Origin: PFJX01 sp964466195 | Lineage (GTDB): Bacteria > Pseudomonadota > Gammaproteobacteria > Burkholderiales > Thiobacillaceae | DNA length: 64,000 bases | Direction: 5' to 3' | NCBI GenBank assembly: GCA_964466195.1 | Contig: CAYXMQ010000007.1 | Coordinates: forward strand, 1 to 64,000 | In this document: positions 34,099 through 43,287 of the stretch, in pieces | How positions within the stretch are numbered: the stretch's first letter is position 1 | How the letters are laid out: the number at the start of each line of letters is the position of its first letter | Translations under genes and position numbers: made by a program | Notes under the pieces: model-generated | What the model was told of the DNA's origin: nothing | What the model saw: only the letters and a program-made list of their open reading frames with translations | Databases searched by the model: none

Positions 34099-34578
34099 TC
34101 AGTCGAGCTCTTTGAGGGTGCACATCAATTCGGCTTCGCAGGCGATCTGGCCGTCCACGCTGCCTTTGACCGCGAATTTCCAAATGCCGCGCGTCACCCG
34201 GAGCACGCTGGCTTCCATGCGCAGCTGGTCGCCCGGCACCACCGGTCGTTTGAAGCGGGCGCCATCGATCCCGACGAAGTACACCACGCTGTTCGGGCTG
34301 ATTTCCTTGCCGCCGCTCTTGAAGGCCAGCAGGCCGGCGGTTTGCGCCAGCGCCTCGATCATCAAGACGCCGGGCATGACCGGATGATTCGGAAAATGGC
34401 CGGGAAACTGCGGCTCGTTCATGGTGATGTTCTTGAGCGCAACGATCCGCTCGTTGGGAACCAGTTCCAGTACGCGATCCACCAGCAGGAAAGGATAGCG
34501 GTGCGGCAGGTACTTCATGATTTCGTTGATGTCCATGCCGGAATCGGAGGCGTTGTGGGTAGGCATCTCGCTTGCCAT
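34099..34578 (-). CDS. fabZ: 3-hydroxyacyl-ACP dehydratase FabZ
   Basis: Dehydrates 3-hydroxyacyl-ACP in fatty acid elongation, competing with LpxA and LpxD for the same substrates. 159 residues. Signatures: YLPHRYPFLLVDRVLEL and the catalytic His/Glu pair in PQFPGHFPNHPVMPGVLMIEALAQ. I chose the ATG at 34578, which lies one base after the lpxD stop with AAGGA 8 bp upstream, over an internal ATG (MDINEIMKYL). Confidence 0.96.
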   Translation of the reverse strand: MASEMPTHNASDSGMDINEIMKYLPHRYPFLLVDRVLELVPNERIVALKNITMNEPQFPGHFPNHPVMPGVLMIEALAQTAGLLAFKSGGKEISPNSVVYFVGIDGARFKRPVVPGDQLRMEASVLRVTRGIWKFAVKGSVDGQIACEAELMCTLKELD

Positions 34579-34579
34579 G

Positions 34580-35662
34580 TCAGTTTTCCTTGAGTTTCTC
34601 TTCCAATGACTTGATCCGCTTGACCAGCGCGTCGAGACGGCGCAGGTGGGCGGCATTGCGCTTCCAGTCTTCATGTTTCATCAGCGGCTGCACCGAGGTA
34701 TAGGTGCCGGGTTCGCGAATATCCTTGGCGACGAAGGTGCCGGCGGAAATGGTCACCCGGTCGCAGATGCTCAGGTGGCCGATGATCATCGCCGCGCCGC
34801 CGATCTGACAATACGCACCGATATGCGTGCTGCCGGCGATGCCGACACAGGCGGCGATGGCGGTATGGCGGCCGATGCGGCAGTTGTGGGCGATCTGAAT
34901 CAGGTTGTCGAGTTTGGCGCCAACCTCGATCACGGTATCGTCCAGCGCGCCGCGGTCGATGCAGGTGTTGGCGCCGATTTCGACATCGTCTTCAAGTATG
35001 GCGCGGCCTGCTTGCGGTACCTTGAGCCAACTACCGCCGTCCTGGCCGGCGTCTTCGCCACTGTCCTTGCCGCTGTCCTTGCCGCTGTCCTTGCCAGTAT
35101 CCCAGGCCAGGCCGAAACCATCCGCGCCGATCACCGCGCCGGGATGCAGGATGACCCGGTTCCCCAGCACGCAACCTTGTTGCACCACGGCCCGCGCGTG
35201 CAAGCGGCAGCCGGCGCCGAGTTCCGCATCCGGCCCGATGACGCTGAGCGCATCGATCTGGCAGTGCGCACCGATTTTCGCGCGTGCACCGATCACCACC
35301 CCCGGGCCGATGCGAACCTCAGGACCGATGACCGCATCAGCGGCAATCACGGCGCTGGCGTGAATGCCGAGTGACGGCACGGGTTCAGGTTGTAACAAAG
35401 CCACCGCACGCGCGAAACCGACATGAGGATTGGCCAGCGCCAAGCAGGCTTGCGGCAACTCGGCGTCGAATGCCGCCGGCACGATCAACGCGCCGGCATG
35501 GCTGGTTCGGGCTTGCGCCAGATATTTTGGACTCAGCAGAAAACTGAGTTGGTCAGGCCCGGCCCGTTCAAGCGAGGCGACGCCTGCAAGGCGTGTTTCG
35601 CCGGCGCCCCGGATGGTGCCGCCCAGATGAGACTGGAGTTCTGCCAGCGTCAGGGCGGGCAT
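34580..35662 (-). CDS. lpxD: UDP-3-O-acylglucosamine N-acyltransferase, with a repeat insertion
   Basis: Third lipid A step, N-acylation of UDP-3-O-acyl-glucosamine. 360 residues, longer than the usual 340 or so. N-terminal uridine-binding domain (LAELQSHLGGTIRG), hexapeptide beta-helix with catalytic His in IAHNCRIGRHTAIAACVGI. Between GADGFGLAWDTG and SWLKVPQAGRAI there is an unusual acidic/Gly/Lys insertion built from DSGK repeats (about residues 188-206), encoded by a 12-bp tandem repeat. The insertion lies in the loop that in other LpxD reads roughly GFGFAxDxGxWxKIPQ. Confidence 0.96.
   Translation of the reverse strand: MPALTLAELQSHLGGTIRGAGETRLAGVASLERAGPDQLSFLLSPKYLAQARTSHAGALIVPAAFDAELPQACLALANPHVGFARAVALLQPEPVPSLGIHASAVIAADAVIGPEVRIGPGVVIGARAKIGAHCQIDALSVIGPDAELGAGCRLHARAVVQQGCVLGNRVILHPGAVIGADGFGLAWDTGKDSGKDSGKDSGEDAGQDGGSWLKVPQAGRAILEDDVEIGANTCIDRGALDDTVIEVGAKLDNLIQIAHNCRIGRHTAIAACVGIAGSTHIGAYCQIGGAAMIIGHLSICDRVTISAGTFVAKDIREPGTYTSVQPLMKHEDWKRNAAHLRRLDALVKRIKSLEEKLKEN
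35049..35098. repeat. 12-bp tandem repeat within lpxD
   Basis: Three near-identical units of CTGTCCTTGCCG (35061-35072, 35073-35084, 35085-35096, the last ending A), preceded by a degenerate unit (GTCTTCGCCA). It encodes DSGK on the minus strand. The unit is a multiple of three, so copy-number change would alter loop length but not frame. Confidence 0.8.
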
Positions 35663-35668
35663 GGAGAA

Positions 35669-36169
35669 TCAACGATCCAGGGATTTCAATACGCGGTCGG
35701 TGATATCCACCTTCGGGCTGGCATAAACCACGTTTTCCAGGATCAGGTCGTATTTTTCCTTTTCGGCGATGTCCATGATCGCCTTGCGCGCCCGCTCCTG
35801 CACCGACGCGAACTCCTCGTTCTTGCGCTGGTTCAGATCCTCGCGGAAAGCACGCTGCTCATGCTGCAGGTCGCGGCTGAGGTTGGCCATATCCTTCTGC
35901 TTCTTGCCGCGCTCGGCTTCCGACAGGGTCAGACCTTCCTTTTCCAGGAAGGCTTGCAGATCGCGCGCCTGCTTGACCAGTTTCTGCAGTTCCAGCTCAC
36001 GGCCCTGGAATTCCTTTTCCAGCTTCTTCTGGGCTTTGATAGCGAGCTGCGAGTCGCGAAACACTTTTTCGGTATTCACGAAACCAATTCTCATGTCTGC
36101 CGCCTGCGCGGCAGCAGGCAGGGCTAACGCGAGCAGTAATACAAAATAGCGATTCATGCGGGATTTCAA
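35669..36169 (-). CDS. skp: Periplasmic chaperone Skp/OmpH
   Basis: A trimeric periplasmic holdase that carries outer-membrane proteins toward BamA. An N-terminal signal peptide (NRYFVLLLALALPAAAQAAD) precedes a long basic/acidic coiled coil, the Skp tentacle (KKLEKEFQGRELELQKLVKQ). I prefer a TTG start at 36169 (MKSRMNRY...), because AGGAG lies 6 bp before it; the nearer ATG at 36157 would have that site 18 bp away. The choice does not affect the mature protein. Mature length about 140. Between bamA and lpxD, as usual. Confidence 0.92.
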   Translation of the reverse strand: MKSRMNRYFVLLLALALPAAAQAADMRIGFVNTEKVFRDSQLAIKAQKKLEKEFQGRELELQKLVKQARDLQAFLEKEGLTLSEAERGKKQKDMANLSRDLQHEQRAFREDLNQRKNEEFASVQERARKAIMDIAEKEKYDLILENVVYASPKVDITDRVLKSLDR

Positions 36170-36182
36170 TTGAATCTCCTTA

Positions 36183-38549
36183 TCAGAACACGTTGCCAAG
36201 CTGGAACTGGAACATCTGCGTTTTGTCGTCCGCAGCGGCATTGAGCGCTTTGGCGAGGGAAAGTTTGATCGGCCCCATCGGCGAATACCAGGTCACGGCG
36301 GCGCCGACCGAGTAGCGCATGTCGGAGGTGGACAGCGTTTGATAGCGTCCCAGGCTGTCGCCCGAGCCCGCCACCGCGCCGATATCCAGGAAGGTGCTCA
36401 GACGCACCGAGCGATCGTTGCCCATGCCGGGGAACGGGAACAGCAGTTCCGCATTGCCGACGAGACGCCTGCTGCCGCCGATCGAGAAGGTGCTGGTGCC
36501 GTTGGTGGCTTTCGGGCCGATGGCACCGGAATCGAAACCGCGCACGGAACCGATGCCGCCGGCGAAGAAATTGCGGAACAAAGGCATTTCCTTGCCGCTA
36601 TAGCCGCCGCCGATGCCGATTTCCCCGTTCAGCAGCAGGCTGACGCTGCGCGAAAGCGGGCGCAACCACTGATACTGGTAGTTCAGCTTGTAGTAATTCA
36701 GGTCGCCCAGCGGCGTGCCGGCTTCCATGTAGACACGCTGAAAACTGCCTTTGGTCGGGTAGAGCAGGCTATCGCGCGAATCGCGCGCCCAACCGGCCTC
36801 AAAACGCAGGGAATTCGTGCTTGAGCTGCACGCTTTGCCGTAGCCCGCCGGTCCGGCGCACGCCGGTTCGTACTGGCCCGCGTAATCGTGATAGACGTTG
36901 GGCGCCGTCGCAGTCAGATCGAGTGTGACATTTTCATAGGCCAGCCCGAAATTGACGGTATCCAGTTCGGTGATCGGCACCCCCAGGCGCAGTCCTGCGC
37001 CGATGGTCGAAGTCCCGTAGTCGGCGACGGTGTTCAGGCTCGACGTGTTCACATCGCGCCGATACAGGTCATACCCCAGGCTGACGCCATCTTGAGTGAA
37101 ATACGGGTTGGTGAAGGAGAGCGAATACACCTTGTTGACGCTGCCGCTGTTGATCTGCGCCGAGAGGCGGTTGCCGCTGCCGAACAGGTTGTTCTGCGCA
37201 ATCGAACCGGACAGCACCAGTCCGTCGGAACTGGAGAAGCCGGCGCCCAATAGGATGTTGCCGGTGGGCTGTTCGGTGATGTTGATGTTGACATCGACCT
37301 GGTCGGTGGTGCCGGCCACCGGCGGCGTTTCAATGTTGGTTTCCTTGAAGAAACCCAGGCGCTCGATGCGCACGCGCGAGCGGTTGATCTTGTCGGCGGC
37401 ATACCAGGCACCTTCCATCTGGCGCATTTCGCGGCGCACGACTTCGTCCTTGGTGCGCGTATTGCCGGTGACGTGGATCCGGCGGACATAGACCTTGCGG
37501 CCCGGATCGACCAGAAAAGTGAAGCTGGCGGTGCGCTTGTCCTTGTCGATCTCGGGTGCGGCGTTGATGTTGGAAAAGGCATAGCCTTCATTGCCCAAAC
37601 GGTCGCCGATATTCTTGGTCGATTCGTTGAGACGTTCGCGCGAGAACACATCGCCGACCTTCAAACTGACCAAGCCTTTCAATTCAGCTTCGGGGACCGG
37701 CATGTCGCCGGCGAACTTGTAGTCGGAGACGGTGTAGCGTTCACCCTCGTTGATGTTGAGGGTGATGTAGATGTCCTTCTTGTCCGGCGTAATCGAAACC
37801 TGAGTCGATTCGACGTTGAATTCCAGATAGCCCTGATTCAGGTAATGCGAACGCAAGGTTTCCAGGTCGCCAGACAGTTTCTGCTTGGAATACTGATCGT
37901 TCTTGCTCCACCAGGTCATCCAGCCGGGCGTGCTCAGGTTGAACAGTTTGAGCAGGGTCTTTTCGGGAAAGGCCTTGGCGCCGACGATGTTGATGCTGCG
38001 GATCTTGGCGATCTCGCCTTCGCTGACTTCGAAGTTGACCGCCACCCGGTTGCGCTCCAGCGGCGTCGAGGTGGCCTTGACCTGCACCGCGTACATGCCG
38101 CGGTTGAAGTACTGCCGCTTGAGTTCCTGTTCGGCTTTCTCCAGCAGGGATTTGTCCAGAATGCGGCCATCCGCCAGCCCCAATTGCTTGAGGCCGGCCT
38201 TCATTTCATCCTTCTGAAATTCCTTCATGCCGGTGAACTCGACACTGGCGATGCCCGGGCGTTCTTCGACCGTCACCACCAACACGTTGTCGTTGGCTTC
38301 CAGGCGGACATCCTTGAAAAAGCCGGTGGCATAGAGCGCCTTGATGGCTTCCGAGGCGCGCAGCGGGGTTAGGGTTTCGCCGACCTTGACCGGCAAATAG
38401 CTGAATACCGTGCCTGCTTCGGTGCGTTGTATGCCTTCGACCCGAATGTCCTTGATCAGGAAGGGATCAAAGGCCTGCGCCTGAGCGGAATGCAGCAGCG
38501 CCAAGGCGAGCATGACTGGCGACAGAGGACGAAGCGGAAAAGAAAACAT
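36183..38549 (-). CDS. bamA: Outer membrane protein assembly factor BamA
   Basis: The Omp85 core of the BAM machine that inserts beta-barrels into the outer membrane. 788 residues: signal peptide (cleavage near AQA, about residue 25), five POTRA domains starting FDPFLIKDIRVEGIQRTEAG, about 26-425, then a 16-strand barrel ending in FQLGNVF with a terminal Phe. The conserved VRGF motif is present as SVRGFDSGAIG. I chose the ATG at 38549; upstream in-frame sequence overlaps rseP. It sits between rseP and skp. Confidence 0.97.
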   Translation of the reverse strand: MFSFPLRPLSPVMLALALLHSAQAQAFDPFLIKDIRVEGIQRTEAGTVFSYLPVKVGETLTPLRASEAIKALYATGFFKDVRLEANDNVLVVTVEERPGIASVEFTGMKEFQKDEMKAGLKQLGLADGRILDKSLLEKAEQELKRQYFNRGMYAVQVKATSTPLERNRVAVNFEVSEGEIAKIRSINIVGAKAFPEKTLLKLFNLSTPGWMTWWSKNDQYSKQKLSGDLETLRSHYLNQGYLEFNVESTQVSITPDKKDIYITLNINEGERYTVSDYKFAGDMPVPEAELKGLVSLKVGDVFSRERLNESTKNIGDRLGNEGYAFSNINAAPEIDKDKRTASFTFLVDPGRKVYVRRIHVTGNTRTKDEVVRREMRQMEGAWYAADKINRSRVRIERLGFFKETNIETPPVAGTTDQVDVNINITEQPTGNILLGAGFSSSDGLVLSGSIAQNNLFGSGNRLSAQINSGSVNKVYSLSFTNPYFTQDGVSLGYDLYRRDVNTSSLNTVADYGTSTIGAGLRLGVPITELDTVNFGLAYENVTLDLTATAPNVYHDYAGQYEPACAGPAGYGKACSSSTNSLRFEAGWARDSRDSLLYPTKGSFQRVYMEAGTPLGDLNYYKLNYQYQWLRPLSRSVSLLLNGEIGIGGGYSGKEMPLFRNFFAGGIGSVRGFDSGAIGPKATNGTSTFSIGGSRRLVGNAELLFPFPGMGNDRSVRLSTFLDIGAVAGSGDSLGRYQTLSTSDMRYSVGAAVTWYSPMGPIKLSLAKALNAAADDKTQMFQFQLGNVF

Positions 38550-38559
38550 GGGGGGCTGC

Positions 38560-39921
38560 TCACCCGACGAAGAGTCGTTGTAGGTCGTTGAAAAGTGCAA
38601 AGAACATCAGCAGGCCCAGGAGGCCGATGCCGATACGTTGGCCAATTTCCTGGATGCGTTCGGGAACAGGTCTGCCGGTCAAAAATTCCGCGAAATAATA
38701 CAGCAAGTGCCCGCCATCCAGTAACGGCACGGGCAGCAGGTTGAGCACGCCCAGGCTGATGCTGACCAGGGCGAGGAAGGCGATGAAACTGGCCGTGCCG
38801 CCGGCCGCGGATTGGCCGGCGTAATCGGCGATGGTGATCGGGCCGGACAGGTTTTTCAGCGAGGCTTCGCCGATCAGCATGCGGCCCAACATCTGCAAGC
38901 TGAACGTGGAAAGCTCCCAGGTGCGGGCCAGCGCCCGCGACAAGGCCTCGACCGGGCCATAGCGCACTTCCGCCTGATAGGGCGCGAACAGCGCCGGATC
39001 GATTCTGGGTGCGGCGCCGATGCGGCCGCTGTCCGGGGCAGGCGTCTGGTCATTGCCGGCGACCGCTTCCGGGATGACGACGAACTCGCGGCTTTGGCCC
39101 TGGCGATCCACCAGAAAGCGCAGCCTGACATTGGGCGACTTGCGTACGATGGCCACGACCTCATCCCATTGGCCGACGGGCCGGTCGTCGATCGCGCGGA
39201 TATGATCGCCCGGCTGCAGGCCGGAGCGTGCGGCGACGCCGTTCGGCGTCAGTTCGGCCAATACCGGCGGCAGCGCAGGCAGATAGCGTTGCAAGCCGAG
39301 CGCCTTCAAAGGCGACTGTTCGAAGCTTTCGTCTTTTTCCGTCAGTACGAGCACGCGTTGCGCCAGATAGCCTTTGGCATCGACCGTTTCGACGCTGAGG
39401 CTGTTGGCGGCGAGGGCATGTTTGAGCGCCAGCCAGTGCAAATCCTGGAAGCTTTCGACGGGCTCGCCATTGATCGCCGTCACGGTATCGCCGGCCTTGA
39501 TGCCCGCCAAGGCCGCAGGCGTGCCGCTGGGCGGTTCGCCGAGCACCGGTTTCAGGATGCTGACGCCGGACATGAAGAGCGCCCAGAACAACAGGATGGC
39601 CAACAGGAAATTGGCCAGCGGGCCGGCGGCGACGATCGCGGCGCGCGCACCCACCGACTTGCGATTGAACGCCTGCCCGAGCGATTCTTCCGCGACCGGC
39701 GCTTCGCGTTCATCCAGCATTTTCACGTAACCGCCGAGCGGAATGGCGGCCAGCGCCCATTCGGTGCCGTGGCGGTCGGTGCGCCGCGCGATGATTTTTC
39801 CGAAACCGACCGAGAAACGCAGCACTTTTACGCCGGCCAGGCGAGCAATGGCGTAGTGGCCGAATTCGTGAAACACGATGAGGATGGCCAACGTGGCCAG
39901 GAACGCGAGCAGGGTCGTCAT
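38560..39921 (-). CDS. rseP: RseP-type site-2 zinc metalloprotease
   Basis: An inner-membrane protease that performs the intramembrane cut of the anti-sigma factor RseA-like protein in envelope stress. 453 residues. Zinc site HEFGH (His18, Glu19, His22) in the first membrane segment; two periplasmic PDZ domains (about 115-300); a C-terminal LDG-type motif, LPVPLLDGGHLLYYF. Its ATG overlaps the dxr stop (ATGA), and bamA follows 10 bp after. Confidence 0.96.
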   Translation of the reverse strand: MTTLLAFLATLAILIVFHEFGHYAIARLAGVKVLRFSVGFGKIIARRTDRHGTEWALAAIPLGGYVKMLDEREAPVAEESLGQAFNRKSVGARAAIVAAGPLANFLLAILLFWALFMSGVSILKPVLGEPPSGTPAALAGIKAGDTVTAINGEPVESFQDLHWLALKHALAANSLSVETVDAKGYLAQRVLVLTEKDESFEQSPLKALGLQRYLPALPPVLAELTPNGVAARSGLQPGDHIRAIDDRPVGQWDEVVAIVRKSPNVRLRFLVDRQGQSREFVVIPEAVAGNDQTPAPDSGRIGAAPRIDPALFAPYQAEVRYGPVEALSRALARTWELSTFSLQMLGRMLIGEASLKNLSGPITIADYAGQSAAGGTASFIAFLALVSISLGVLNLLPVPLLDGGHLLYYFAEFLTGRPVPERIQEIGQRIGIGLLGLLMFFALFNDLQRLFVG

Positions 39922-41129
39922 GCCGGATGGGCTCGATTGGCGGCAATCAGTTCCCGCGCCGTGATGCGAGCGGCGGCATCGGCGGCCAGCAAGTCTTCCA
40001 GCGACTCCGCCGGTTGGCTGGCCAGACGCTGCAGGACGGCGTCCAGTGTGGCTGAGATGGCCAGGTAAGGTATCTGCTTGTCCAGAAAAGCCGCCACCAC
40101 TTCCTCGTTGGCGGCGTTAAGCATGGCCGGCGCGGCGCCGCCGGCGGCCAACGCCTGATAGGCCAGGCCGAGACAGGGGAAACGGCGCAGATCCGGCGCT
40201 TCGAACGTCAGGCTGCCGATCTTGGCCAGATCGAGCCAGTTGACGCCGGCCTCGATGCGCTCCGGATAGAGCAGCGAATGCGCGATCGGCGTGCGCATAT
40301 CGGGGTTGGAAAGCTGCGCCAGCACCGAACCGTCCAGGTATTCGACCATGCTGTGGACGATGCTTTGCGGGTGAATCACGACTTCGATCTGCTCCGGCGG
40401 GGCGTTGAACAGCCAGTGCGCTTCGATTACTTCCAACCCCTTGTTCATCATCGTCGCGGAGTCGACCGAGATTTTCTTGCCCATGACCCAATTCGGGTGG
40501 CGACAAGCCTGTTCTGGTGTGATGTCCTTCAAGGTGTCCAGCTCACGCGTGCGGAACGGGCCGCCCGAGGCGGTCAGCAAGACGCGGCGCACACCATGCG
40601 CGGCCAGATTGCGTTCGTTGCCGCGCTGGAAGTACGCCGCCGGCATCGACTGGAATACCGCGTTATGTTCGCTGTCGATGGGCAGCAAGGTGGCGTTGTT
40701 GTCATTCACCGCCTGCATGAAGAAGCGGCCGGCCATGACCAGGGTTTCCTTGTTGGCGAGCAGTACGCGCTTGCCGGCGCGCGCGGCGGCAAGCGCCGGA
40801 CGTAGACCGGCCGCGCCGACGATGGCGGCCATGACGCTATCGACTTCGGGCAGGCTGGAGACGAATTCCAGCGCGTCCATGCCGGCCAGCACTTCAGTCT
40901 GTGTGCCGGCGAGCAAGGCTTGCAGCGCCAGCGCCTTGTCGGCTGCCAGCACCACGGCATAGCGCGGCCGGAACTGACGGCATTGTTGTGCCAGCTTCTC
41001 GATCTGGTTCTGGCCGGTGAGTGCAACGATGCGGAATCGATCGGGATGGCGCGCCACCACGTCGAGCGTATTCACACCTATGGTGCCGGTAGCGCCGAGT
41101 ACGGTCAGGTTGTGCAGGGGTGGGGTCAT
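39918..41129 (-). CDS. dxr: 1-deoxy-D-xylulose-5-phosphate reductoisomerase
   Basis: Second step of the MEP isoprenoid pathway, converting DXP to MEP with NADPH. 403 residues. NADPH motif TVLGATGTIGVNTLDV (residues 6-21); LLANKETLVMAG near 125-136; catalytic loop LPIDSEHNAVFQ; metal and substrate segment NWVMGKKISVDSATMMNKGLE. I chose the ATG at 41129, which overlaps the cdsA stop (ATGA). It supplies isoprenoid precursors used by the neighbour uppS and by hpnCDE. Confidence 0.97.
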   Translation of the reverse strand: MTPPLHNLTVLGATGTIGVNTLDVVARHPDRFRIVALTGQNQIEKLAQQCRQFRPRYAVVLAADKALALQALLAGTQTEVLAGMDALEFVSSLPEVDSVMAAIVGAAGLRPALAAARAGKRVLLANKETLVMAGRFFMQAVNDNNATLLPIDSEHNAVFQSMPAAYFQRGNERNLAAHGVRRVLLTASGGPFRTRELDTLKDITPEQACRHPNWVMGKKISVDSATMMNKGLEVIEAHWLFNAPPEQIEVVIHPQSIVHSMVEYLDGSVLAQLSNPDMRTPIAHSLLYPERIEAGVNWLDLAKIGSLTFEAPDLRRFPCLGLAYQALAAGGAAPAMLNAANEEVVAAFLDKQIPYLAISATLDAVLQRLASQPAESLEDLLAADAAARITARELIAANRAHPA

Positions 41130-41944
41130 GGCAGCCACATCCAGAATAAAGTCGCAGCCGGCAGCACGGCGGTCAGGCTGTCGATACGATCCAGTACGCC
41201 GCCGTGGCCGGGTAACAGATTACCGCTGTCCTTGACGCCGGCTTGGCGCTTGAGCGCACTTTCAAACAGGTCGCCGAGAACGGAAAGCGCGAACAGGCCC
41301 CAGAACACTGCCAGGGCTTGCGGCAGGCTTTGCAGGTGCCCGGTAGCGGGCGAGAAGAAATGCAACAGCAGTGCATACAAGGTGATGGCCAGCCAGGCGC
41401 CGATTGCGCCTTCCCAGGTTTTTCCCGGGCTGATGCTGGGTGCGAGTTTATGTTTTCCAAAGCGGCGGCCGGAAAAATAGGCGGCGCTATCGGCAATCAC
41501 CACCACGCCGACCACAACCAGCACCAGATCCGGGTCGATGCTGCGCAGCGCGACCATGCCGAGATGCGTGGGAACCAGGATGATCAGGCCCAGTACAAGA
41601 TGCAGCGCCGGCGGCCGGATCGCCATCGAACGCGACAACAGTACGGGCGCCAACAGCCAGAACAGAACGGCCGGGTAGAACGGTTCGGCAAGGCCAGGTG
41701 CGGCCAGCGCCAGGCCGGTGCTGATCGAGGCGATCAGGAGGGCGTAGCCGACGGCGGCGTGTTTTTTCAATCCCGCCAGGCCGGCCCATTCCCAGGCGGC
41801 CAGCAGCAGCACCGCACCGGTCAGGCCGAGCCAGAGTAGCGATGGCGCCCAATACAGTGCGGCGAGAACGCCGGCGATCAGTACGGCGGCCGTTGCAACG
41901 CGGGCTTGCAGGCCGGAGGTTCTCGGAGCGGATCTAGCGCTCAA
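41126..41944 (-). CDS. cdsA: Phosphatidate cytidylyltransferase
   Basis: Makes CDP-diacylglycerol from phosphatidate and CTP. A multi-pass membrane protein (about 272 residues, some eight hydrophobic segments). The C-terminal signature is GHGGVLDRIDSLTAVLPAA, preceded by SISPGKTWEGAIGAW. No ATG lies in a good position; I suggest TTG at 41944 (MSARSAPRTSG...), overlapping the end of uppS by 11 bp. Further upstream in-frame starts reach deep into uppS. The start is uncertain. Confidence 0.92.
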   Translation of the reverse strand: MSARSAPRTSGLQARVATAAVLIAGVLAALYWAPSLLWLGLTGAVLLLAAWEWAGLAGLKKHAAVGYALLIASISTGLALAAPGLAEPFYPAVLFWLLAPVLLSRSMAIRPPALHLVLGLIILVPTHLGMVALRSIDPDLVLVVVGVVVIADSAAYFSGRRFGKHKLAPSISPGKTWEGAIGAWLAITLYALLLHFFSPATGHLQSLPQALAVFWGLFALSVLGDLFESALKRQAGVKDSGNLLPGHGGVLDRIDSLTAVLPAATLFWMWLP

Positions 41945-42686
41945 GGAGTTGCTCGCTGGTGCGCCCGAATCGGCGCTCGCGTTTGCGGTAGGAGGCGATG
42001 GCCAGGTCGAGCGCCGCAGCATCGAAGTCCGGCCACAGCGTGTCGGTGAAATACAGCTCGGAATAAGCCAGTTGCCAGAGCAGGAAGTTGCTGATGCGCT
42101 GTTCGCCGCCGGTTCGGATGAACAGGTCCGGCTCCGGTGCGTAGGGCATGGTCAGGTAGGCGGCTAGCGCTTCCTCGGTCAGGTCGCCCGCGTCCGGATG
42201 GTCGCGTCGCCAATGATTCACTGCGTTGAGAATGTCCCAGCGGCCGCCATAGTTGGCGCAGACGGTCAGGGTGAGGCGTTGATTGTCTTGCGTATGCGCT
42301 TCGCCTTGCGCGATCAATTCACGCAAGCGGGAATCGAAACGATCCAGGTCGCCGACCACGCGCAGGCAAACGCCGTTGCGATGCATGCGGGTGACTTCGC
42401 GTTCCAGCGCCATGACGAAGAGCTCCATCAGGCGGGACACTTCATCCTGCGGACGGCGCCAGTTTTCCGAACTGAAGGCGAACAGGGTCAGGTATTCGAT
42501 GCCGCGCTCGATACAGGCTTGCACGATGTCGCGTACCCGCTCGACCCCTTGCGCATGGCCGGCGACGCGCGGCATGAAGCGCTTCTTCGCCCAGCGCCCG
42601 TTGCCATCCATGATGATCGCCAGATGGCGCGGCACTTCAACAGAATCAGGAACTTCTGCGGTTGAACTAAAAAATTTCTTGATCAT
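41934..42686 (-). CDS. uppS: Undecaprenyl diphosphate synthase
   Basis: The cis-prenyltransferase that builds the C55 carrier for peptidoglycan and LPS O-chain. 250 residues. The catalytic Asp27 is in HLAIIMDGNGRWAKKR, then AGHAQGVERVRDIV; TLFAFSSENWRRP is near 69-81, and C-terminal DLFIRTGGEQRISNFLLWQ is the family signature. It lies 23 bp after frr and overlaps cdsA. Confidence 0.97.
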   Translation of the reverse strand: MIKKFFSSTAEVPDSVEVPRHLAIIMDGNGRWAKKRFMPRVAGHAQGVERVRDIVQACIERGIEYLTLFAFSSENWRRPQDEVSRLMELFVMALEREVTRMHRNGVCLRVVGDLDRFDSRLRELIAQGEAHTQDNQRLTLTVCANYGGRWDILNAVNHWRRDHPDAGDLTEEALAAYLTMPYAPEPDLFIRTGGEQRISNFLLWQLAYSELYFTDTLWPDFDAAALDLAIASYRKRERRFGRTSEQLLER

Positions 42687-42709
42687 GATGGATTACAGAT
42701 GTCTGAGTA

Positions 42710-43267
42710 TCAGACCGCCATCAGATCCTTTTCTTTCTCCGCCAGATACTTTTCCTGCTCGGCGATGTACTTGTCGGTGAGCTTCTGGATGTCGTCGGCG
42801 GCGCGGCGCTCGTCATCCTCGCTGATTTCCTTGTTTTTCAGGAGCTCTTTCAGATGTGCAATGGCATCGCGGCGGATATTGCGTACGGCGACTTTGCCGT
42901 TTTCCGCTTCACCGCGCACCAGCTTGACCAGTTCCTTGCGGCGCTCTTCGGTCAAAGGCGGCATCGGCACACGCAGCATTTCGCCCATATTGGCGGGGTT
43001 GAGGCCCAGATCGGCATCGCGTATCGCCTTTTCCACCTTGCCGAGCATGTTTTTCTCCCAGGTTTGCACGCCCAGGGTATGTGCGTCGATGAGCGTCAGG
43101 TTGGCGACCTGGCTGATCAGCGTCGGCGTGCCGTAGTAATCGACCTTGACGTGATCCAGGATGCCTGTGGTGGCGCGCCCGGTACGCACCTTGCCAAAGT
43201 CCGCCCTGAGCGACTCGACGGATTTCTTCATCTTGTCTTCGGCGGTTTTTTTGATGTCGGCGATCAT
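42710..43267 (-). CDS. frr: Ribosome recycling factor
   Basis: Splits the post-termination ribosome together with EF-G. 185 residues, mainly helical. Signatures: KKSVESLRADFGKVRTGRA at the N-terminus, LTLIDAHTLGVQTWEK, and PMPPLTEERRKELVK. I chose the ATG giving MIADIKKTAED. AGAGGA-type bases lie about 6 bp upstream. pyrH ends 20 bp before. Confidence 0.97.
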   Translation of the reverse strand: MIADIKKTAEDKMKKSVESLRADFGKVRTGRATTGILDHVKVDYYGTPTLISQVANLTLIDAHTLGVQTWEKNMLGKVEKAIRDADLGLNPANMGEMLRVPMPPLTEERRKELVKLVRGEAENGKVAVRNIRRDAIAHLKELLKNKEISEDDERRAADDIQKLTDKYIAEQEKYLAEKEKDLMAV

Positions 43268-43287
43268 GGCTAAATCCTCTTTGCTTA

